Assembly (NCBI GenBank): GCA_028713655.1
Contig: JAQTNW010000003.1
Coordinates: 38,275 to 102,274, forward strand
DNA length: 64,000 nt
Direction of reading: 5' to 3'
Origin: Candidatus Methylacidiphilales bacterium
GTDB lineage: Bacteria; Verrucomicrobiota; Verrucomicrobiia; Methylacidiphilales; JAAUTS01
The notes under the pieces were generated by a model. That model did not search any database, had not been told where the DNA came from, and worked only from the letters and a program-made list of their open reading frames with translations. This document shows positions 58,598 to 64,000 of this stretch, piece after piece (the stretch's first letter is position 1; every line of letters begins with the position of its first letter). The position numbers and the translations under genes were made by a program.

Positions 58598-59863
58598 ATG
58601 TCTCTTCTTCAAAGTTTCCGTGACATGCTGGGACGCCGCCACACGGTGCGCTCCCACCTGTGGCAATCACTTGCCAACTACATCCAACAAGGGACGGCTT
58701 TGCTGCTTAGCGTGATATTGTCCCGGATTCTGACCCCGTCCGATTTTGGTGAATTTGCCTATGCTTCCGCCAATGTTTTGCTGTGCCTTCTGCCGGTTGC
58801 ATGGAGCCTGGCTTCATTGGTCGTGGCGGATGGCGGGCATACGCCGGAACTCACCGCCCAGGCCCTGCGTTTCGGCTGGTGGGTGGTTGGCGCGAAGGCT
58901 GTGTTGGTGTTGGGGCTGGTGGCGGCCCTGTTTTTTACAGGGCATCATCTGACCGCCGGACTGTGCCTTTTAATCGGTTTGCCTGAATCACTGCGCGAGA
59001 TGAACAATGTGCAAAGGGCCACATTGGAGGGGGCCGGGCTTTTTCGTCAAAACTTCATGTGCGCTTTACTGGGGGGGCTTTTTTCTCTGATATTGATGAT
59101 ACCCGCGGCCCGTATGGGTTGGGGGCCCTATGCGCTTGTATTTCCATCTTTTATCGCGTTGATCGTGGAATACTGGATTTTCCTTCGCGTGACAAAACGC
59201 AGCATTTTCATCAAACCGGGATTTCCGTTCGAAAAAAAATTATTCCGGAATGGATTTTGGCTTTGGATCAATGGCTTGTCGGAGACCGCATACGCGCGGG
59301 TGGACAAATGGTTTGCTGGAAAAATATTCGGGGCGGAAGTGTTGGGGTTTTACAACCGGGCCTTCAATTTTGCGCCGCTGAGCCATCTGTTTCTCAACTC
59401 GCTTATGACCAATCCGACTGTAGTCGCATTGGTCCGCTGTGAAAATGCAAAAGCAAGACGGTGCCTCTTTTTTAAAACCGCATTTTTGCTTGGATTGGCA
59501 GGGGCGGCGAATTGGATTTTTTATGCGGTTGCTTCAAAGCCCGTGATTTTGCTTTTGTTCGGGCGCCAATGGTTGGGGGCGGTGCCTTATTTCCAGGCAT
59601 TTGCCCCGTTGAGCCTGTGTTACAGCATTGCTTATTTGCCAGCCGCAGTTTTAATGGCTACCAAGCGCTTCCATATTTTGGCGCTTGTTCGTGTGGCCGA
59701 TGTCGGGTTGTTTTTGGGCTGTTTGCTGGCTATGGCTACAGGGATCACACCCATTACACTGGCAATCTTGTTGCAGGCCTATCTGGTTGTGCAGGGCTTG
59801 GTCAGTTTTTGGTTTTGCCATGATTATTTCTTTGAAAAGAAAGGGCATGATGGAAAAGTTTGA
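58598..59863 (+). CDS. Polysaccharide flippase (Wzx/MATE-like)
   Basis: 421 residues with about 12 hydrophobic helices. The N-terminal SLANYIQQGTALLLSVILSR-ILTPSDFGEFAY is the hallmark of lipopolysaccharide/teichoic-acid exporters (WzxC-like), and EKKLFRNGFWLWINGL with DKWFAGKIFGAEVLGFYNR is shared by them. It would flip the lipid-linked repeat unit to the periplasm. It overlaps the next gene by 14 bp. Confidence 0.9.
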   Translation: MSLLQSFRDMLGRRHTVRSHLWQSLANYIQQGTALLLSVILSRILTPSDFGEFAYASANVLLCLLPVAWSLASLVVADGGHTPELTAQALRFGWWVVGAKAVLVLGLVAALFFTGHHLTAGLCLLIGLPESLREMNNVQRATLEGAGLFRQNFMCALLGGLFSLILMIPAARMGWGPYALVFPSFIALIVEYWIFLRVTKRSIFIKPGFPFEKKLFRNGFWLWINGLSETAYARVDKWFAGKIFGAEVLGFYNRAFNFAPLSHLFLNSLMTNPTVVALVRCENAKARRCLFFKTAFLLGLAGAANWIFYAVASKPVILLLFGRQWLGAVPYFQAFAPLSLCYSIAYLPAAVLMATKRFHILALVRVADVGLFLGCLLAMATGITPITLAILLQAYLVVQGLVSFWFCHDYFFEKKGHDGKV

Positions 59864-60989
59864 TGTTACGGTTTCGGTTTGGAACCGATATTGGAGTTTC
59901 CCGCTGATCAGAGGTCTTGTAAGTGATGGTTATAAGGTCCAGGCCTTGGGAACGTCACGTTCCAAGCCAGCATCCACATCCTATTTACAGAACTGGCCGT
60001 CGGCTTTTTTGACCCAGGCCATGCATCGGTTGCCGTTTGGCCATGATTTTTTTGCCGGGTGTGCGATTGAGGCCTACGAAACATTTGCGGCCCGCCATGT
60101 GGAGGGTACCCGCTGTTTTTGGGGTTGGGGCAACCATCATCTCAAAGCTTTTGAAAGAGCCAAAAAATTGGGAATTCCCGTGATTTTGGAATGCGGCTCC
60201 ACGCATTGCGACTGGGGGTTCCAGCGGCTTAGCGCCGAGTACGCAAAGCGCGGGATTTCCCTCGATCAATCGCTTTTCATGAAATTGATCCCGAAGATGA
60301 AGGCGGAATATGAGCTCGCGGACCGGATCTGTTTGCCCAGTTCCTTTACCGCGAAGACCTTTGTGGAAAGCGGCATCCCCGAATCCAAGCTCGCGCTGAA
60401 TCCATACGGAGCGGACGTGGAATTTTGGAAACAGGTGGAACGGCGAGGCTGGCCTGGGAAAGACCGTCCGTTTGTTTTTGTGTGTGCCGCGCAACTCTCG
60501 CTACGCAAAGGGGTCATGTACCTGCTGGAAGCATGGAAGCAACTGGCCGGACTGAATGCCGAGCTTTGGCTGGTAGGTGGGATCGACCGTGAGATTTCGG
60601 GTTTGCTGCGAGATCTGCCGGAAAATGTAAAAATCCTGGGTTACAAGTCCCATACGGAATTGAGGGATTTGTATGCAAAATGTGATGTTTATGTTTTGCC
60701 ATCGCTGGAGGAAGGCATGGCGCGCTCGGTTTTGGAGGCGATGGCGGCGGGGCTGCCTGTCATCGTGACGGAAGAAACGGGCCTGGCGGATGTCATTAAG
60801 GATGGTGAAGGAGGATGGTTTGTTCCGTCGGCAGATTCCGAAGTTTTGGCCGCCCAGATGCGGGAAACTTACGAGCTTGGGGGAGACTTGCCTGATATTG
60901 GTATTCTCGTCCGTAAAAAAGTGGAAGCTTTTACGTGGCTGGAGTATGGTAAGCGTGCGGCGAAATGGTTGCATGATTTCCACATTTGA
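59850..60989 (+). CDS. GT4-type glycosyltransferase
   Basis: 379 residues from the ATG at 59850 (or the adjacent ATG at 59847). KFDVTVSVWNRYWSFPLIRG begins the GT-B fold, FVFVCAAQLSLRKGVMYLLE the donor-site half, and LPSLEEGMARSVLEAMAAGL is the E-x7-E motif. It overlaps the flippase gene, so it belongs to the same unit. The gene upstream frame continues in another reading frame only. Confidence 0.92.
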   Translation: MEKFDVTVSVWNRYWSFPLIRGLVSDGYKVQALGTSRSKPASTSYLQNWPSAFLTQAMHRLPFGHDFFAGCAIEAYETFAARHVEGTRCFWGWGNHHLKAFERAKKLGIPVILECGSTHCDWGFQRLSAEYAKRGISLDQSLFMKLIPKMKAEYELADRICLPSSFTAKTFVESGIPESKLALNPYGADVEFWKQVERRGWPGKDRPFVFVCAAQLSLRKGVMYLLEAWKQLAGLNAELWLVGGIDREISGLLRDLPENVKILGYKSHTELRDLYAKCDVYVLPSLEEGMARSVLEAMAAGLPVIVTEETGLADVIKDGEGGWFVPSADSEVLAAQMRETYELGGDLPDIGILVRKKVEAFTWLEYGKRAAKWLHDFHI

Positions 60990-61028
60990 AGCTAAAGGAA
61001 GCGTGAAACAGTCATAAATGCTATTTGC

Positions 61029-62552
61029 TTATCTCAAGAGAAATGTATGGTCCCAGTTTTTTCTATATATAAGGCGAAAGCCGTTCTTTCTTAATCTGAA
61101 GATACTTCTTACAGTATCTATATTTGAGAATTGGGGTAATAAGAAATGATGAAATTCAACGCAAATTTGTCTTATAGGTATTTTAAGTGCAATAATTTGG
61201 TCGATAATCCCGTATTCAAAGCCCTCGATGTCCATCTTGAGTAAATCGATATGATCATGCCCATATTTTTTCATTAATGTAGGCAACGATAGACATGAAA
61301 AATTTGTCACAGGTTGATTGGTGGCACGAACTTGGGTTGTATCAGAAAGGGCATAAGATGCCCCGGTGGGATCATCTGGAACGTCAAAGGTGAATACTGC
61401 GTCTTTATCGGCAAGACCGTATGGCTCAAATATGATTTTGGATCCCTTGTTTTCAGGCAGAGACATGGTATGTTTACCTGTAGGTGATGGATCCAAAACG
61501 ATAACATTGCAGTTACAATGCCTTACCAAATCTTTTTCAAACGAAATATCGTCACCTGCTCCTGCACAATAAACAACACTATCAGCCCCCAGATTTGTCG
61601 GATCGATTGTCCAAGTCCATTTTTCCCCAAGTGTTTTTAGAGTTTCATGTTTGCATCTGATAATCGAATAAAAAAAAGATAATCTCCAATTCTTAATACA
61701 AACAAGAAGTTGATGCATAAGTGTTAACTTGAAGTTTTCATTGAGCCGCGTCTCTGAAAGACCAATCACTTTTCTGCAGGTCCATGGCAGCCCGCGCTTG
61801 ATCAGAATTATATTTTCTCCACATAGATAGGTATCGTATGCGCGATCTCCCAGGGCGCGATAGATTTCCTGTGTTGTTCCAGGACGATCGGAATCTGGAA
61901 CTTCAAAAATGAGGGCATTAATTTTATCGATCCATTTCAAACAATTTTTTGTGAATAATTCGTATTCTGAACCTTCGATATCAAGTTTTAGAATATCAAT
62001 TTCACCCCATCCCATCATATCCATGATGGAATCGATGCTGTAGGCATCCACAGAATTTTCTGAAGCTTGAGTTTCGGCTACAGAAAATGACTCGGGATTT
62101 CCGTCGATAGGCGGGATAACCTGAAGATGACACTTTGACGACCACAACCCGCCTTTGAGCAAATGAATCCCGGGCACGGCCCCAAAGTTTTTTTTTAAAA
62201 TAAAAAAATTGGATTCTTCAGGTTCGATTGCAACAATGATTGACGCGGGATGATGAAGGCGGAATCTTGCGGTTTCATCGCCGATGTTTGCTCCTCCGTC
62301 AATTATGGTGTGGATTCTCTTTTGGGGAGAATCTTCTATAAAATAACCTTCTTTACAAAAATGCGTGATGACGCCGACATCTTGTTTCCCTCTGAAGGTG
62401 AAGCGCAATCCGCCCGGCAGGGTAATGGTGCGTTCGCCCCGGCAGGCTGCAGTACGCAACATGATTTTTAGCGCATTCCGTAAGCCGTAAAGCTTGTAAC
62501 AGCGAAGAAAATACCGTAGTTGCACAAGCTTGTAATCCAAATTCATAAACAA
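61029..62552 (-). CDS. Tandem FkbM-family methyltransferase
   Basis: 507 residues containing two FkbM-type SAM methyltransferase domains. Domain 1 (about 75-240) has IIDGGANIGDETARFRLHHP, then ILKLDIEGSEYELF. Domain 2 (about 330-490) has VVYCAGAGDDISFEKDLVRH and LLKMDIEGFEYGII. In most FkbM proteins there is one. In domain 2 the first loop reads GAGDD, not G-x-N-x-G, so SAM binding there may be altered. AT-rich; convergent with the GT4 gene at 59850. Confidence 0.88.
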   Translation of the reverse strand: MFMNLDYKLVQLRYFLRCYKLYGLRNALKIMLRTAACRGERTITLPGGLRFTFRGKQDVGVITHFCKEGYFIEDSPQKRIHTIIDGGANIGDETARFRLHHPASIIVAIEPEESNFFILKKNFGAVPGIHLLKGGLWSSKCHLQVIPPIDGNPESFSVAETQASENSVDAYSIDSIMDMMGWGEIDILKLDIEGSEYELFTKNCLKWIDKINALIFEVPDSDRPGTTQEIYRALGDRAYDTYLCGENIILIKRGLPWTCRKVIGLSETRLNENFKLTLMHQLLVCIKNWRLSFFYSIIRCKHETLKTLGEKWTWTIDPTNLGADSVVYCAGAGDDISFEKDLVRHCNCNVIVLDPSPTGKHTMSLPENKGSKIIFEPYGLADKDAVFTFDVPDDPTGASYALSDTTQVRATNQPVTNFSCLSLPTLMKKYGHDHIDLLKMDIEGFEYGIIDQIIALKIPIRQICVEFHHFLLPQFSNIDTVRSIFRLRKNGFRLIYRKNWDHTFLLR

Positions 62553-62657
62553 ATAGAGGTATTATTAGGTACGGGTCGTCTGAAAAATATTGTGATTGTT
62601 ACTTCAATTAAGCAACTTTTGATATAGGTTCAAGAACGGATTTGACAAAGCTAATCT

Positions 62658-63800
62658 CTAATGGGTGGATATTGTTTCATATAGTGGCCTGCAGACTTTT
62701 TCCCAAGAAAAATGGTTTGCGACGATTTTTTGAATTTCGAGCGGATCACGGTGGATATTTCCCCAATTCGCAATTGTTTGCTCCAGAATGGCGGAAAGGG
62801 CTCTGGGATCGTCTTTCGGAGCGATTTTTCCATAAGACGTAGCCGATAAAATATCTTCAGCACCGCCTATGTCCGTCGAAATAATGTAATTTGCAAAATA
62901 GGCCGCTTCCATCAAGGCGTGGCTGAAGCCTTCCCAGCGGGAGGGGAAGCAGAAAATGGACGCCTGCGCGTAAATTTCAAAGAGTTGAGACCTGCTGGTG
63001 ATATTTCCGAGAAATTTTACGCGAGTTTTCAAGTGGGGATTTTGTTCAAAATAACGGTCAATATGGGATTGAAATGCTTCTTCCACCGGTCCTGCCAGAA
63101 TCAAATACCAATCATTGGCGGGCATGAGCCTAAATGCTTCCAACAGGACATCCGTTGCCTTTTGTTCCGGCCCGAGTCGGCCTGCTGTCAGAATCCATTT
63201 TTGGCTTTTTGAAAGGGCTACTTCCGGATGAAGATCAATACCATTGGGGATGTGCAGAATCTTGAAAGCAACATTTTCTAACCGTTTTTTTAAAAGGCGG
63301 AAGTTTTGGATCGATTCAACGCTGATCGCATTGATGGTATGCTGCATAAGATAATTTAACAGCCATCTTTTTATGCGGGACTTTAGCGCGGGTCTGGAAC
63401 CGATGATATTGTCCATGATATGAGGACTGGCATCGAGTTTAATATAAAGAAAGCCTCTTGGATTCAAAAATTTGTACAGCCAGCCGGCAATCAAATTCAA
63501 GTTTTTTTGCAAATGTTCGAGATGGAGGACGTCGATTCTTCTGGAGTTAAAAACAAGAAAACACAGCGCATCCATCCATTCTCCGCCTCTGTGACGGAGA
63601 AATATCTGAACCACATGGGGGATGCATGATTCAACAAGGGAATAGGTGTCATTGCGGTAGCTCACCAGATAACTGTCAAAACCGAAGCAGCGATGAAAAG
63701 TTTCAGGCATGTAACCGAGATCTTTTGGAAGATCGAAGTCTTTCAGAGGAAGATGGACGGTCCAATACGAAAGCGGGCTCTTATGGGAGATTTTTTTCAT
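62658..63800 (-). CDS. GT4-type glycosyltransferase
   Basis: 380 residues. The C-terminal donor half contains WILTAGRLGPEQKATDVLLE, LAGPVEEAFQSHIDRYFEQN and IFCFPSRWEGFSHALMEAAY (E-x7-E). The N-terminal half has the acceptor fold with HLEHLQKNLNLIAGWLYKFL. AT-rich, on the minus strand with the tandem FkbM gene; probably part of the same polysaccharide set. Confidence 0.9.
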   Translation of the reverse strand: MKKISHKSPLSYWTVHLPLKDFDLPKDLGYMPETFHRCFGFDSYLVSYRNDTYSLVESCIPHVVQIFLRHRGGEWMDALCFLVFNSRRIDVLHLEHLQKNLNLIAGWLYKFLNPRGFLYIKLDASPHIMDNIIGSRPALKSRIKRWLLNYLMQHTINAISVESIQNFRLLKKRLENVAFKILHIPNGIDLHPEVALSKSQKWILTAGRLGPEQKATDVLLEAFRLMPANDWYLILAGPVEEAFQSHIDRYFEQNPHLKTRVKFLGNITSRSQLFEIYAQASIFCFPSRWEGFSHALMEAAYFANYIISTDIGGAEDILSATSYGKIAPKDDPRALSAILEQTIANWGNIHRDPLEIQKIVANHFSWEKVCRPLYETISTH

Positions 63801-63846
63801 CCTTGGTTCCGTCTTAATCCTGTGGTTGCCGCGATTGGGATGGATT

Positions 63847-63999
63847 TTAGCCGCCGATTTTCTTCAATGCTTCAGCCCAGAGGGGGATAAGCGCCTTGTG
63901 CGAAAATTTATCAACCGCGACGTTTCTGGCTGTAATGCCCATGCGGACTGAAAGTTCGTAGTTTCCGAGCAATTCTAGGAAGTATTCCTTCCAGTCATT
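63847..63999 (-). CDS. C-terminal fragment of a glycosyltransferase-like protein (runs off the right end)
   Basis: The last 50 codons of a minus-strand gene, reading NDWKEYFLELLGNYELSVRM, GITARNVAVDKFSHKALIPL and WAEALKKIGG, then TAA at 63847-63849. The helical tail with RNVAVDKFSHKALIPLWAEAL is typical of GT4 C-termini. Most of the gene lies outside the window. Confidence 0.7.
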   Translation of the reverse strand, partial: NDWKEYFLELLGNYELSVRMGITARNVAVDKFSHKALIPLWAEALKKIGG

Positions 64000-64000
64000 G

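Overview
The window reads as chromosomal DNA of a didermal bacterium, most likely from the Verrucomicrobiota (PVC group). The evidence is a PEP-CTERM protein with the TYSDGDLLLGFR-type N-terminus next to an ITGSTAFR-type secreted protein, ExbB fused to LamG/DUF2341, a giant two-partner-secretion exoprotein, and many toxin-antitoxin scraps and intergenic repeats. The phylum is inferred from gene style; there is no rRNA here.

Layout. 1-3.7 kb: a minus-strand end fragment, then the housekeeping set tig-clpP-clpX on the minus strand. 4-6.4 kb: an MFS transporter and a GYF-domain membrane protein. 6.6-27.9 kb: the dominant system, a two-partner secretion (TPS) locus. It contains the TpsB transporter, a LamG-ExbB fusion, ExbD, TonB, a porin, a coiled-coil periplasmic protein and a parvulin-type prolyl isomerase, in a seven-gene run with gaps of at most 30 bp. 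A hicBA module on the other strand follows, then the ~4000-residue TpsA exoprotein. The suggested logic is inner-membrane energisation (ExbB/ExbD/TonB), periplasmic chaperoning (isomerase, coiled coil) and export of TpsA through TpsB.

27.9-34.5 kb: a repeat element, a broken HigB-like toxin with an intact HTH partner, a Sel1 lipoprotein between direct repeats, and a PEP-CTERM gene with two secreted companions. 34.5-38 kb (minus): UbiA prenyltransferase, a short DxDD-motif cyclase-like protein and a GT4 glycosyltransferase. 38-44.2 kb: tRNA-Gly with a tandem array of copies of its 3' end, decayed or intact toxin-antitoxin-like pairs, a glutathione peroxidase and small membrane proteins. 44.2-64 kb: ubiE followed by a surface-polysaccharide region (GT2 and GT4 glycosyltransferases, sugar epimerases, GT-C-like membrane proteins, a Wzy-like polymerase, a Wzx-like flippase, methyltransferases), interrupted by VapBC, two four-helix-bundle genes and a frameshifted glycosyltransferase.

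Several repeat families run through the window. R1 is a ~92-bp element with 12-13-bp terminal inverted repeats (three copies, two of them upstream of tpsB and tpsA). R2 is a two-hairpin element (four full or partial copies, each next to a toxin-antitoxin-type gene) whose first hairpin changes sequence but keeps pairing. R3 is a direct repeat flanking the Sel1 gene. R4 is a ~149-bp tandem array ending in tRNA-Gly. There are also heptanucleotide tandem repeats and degenerate recurring intergenic phrases.
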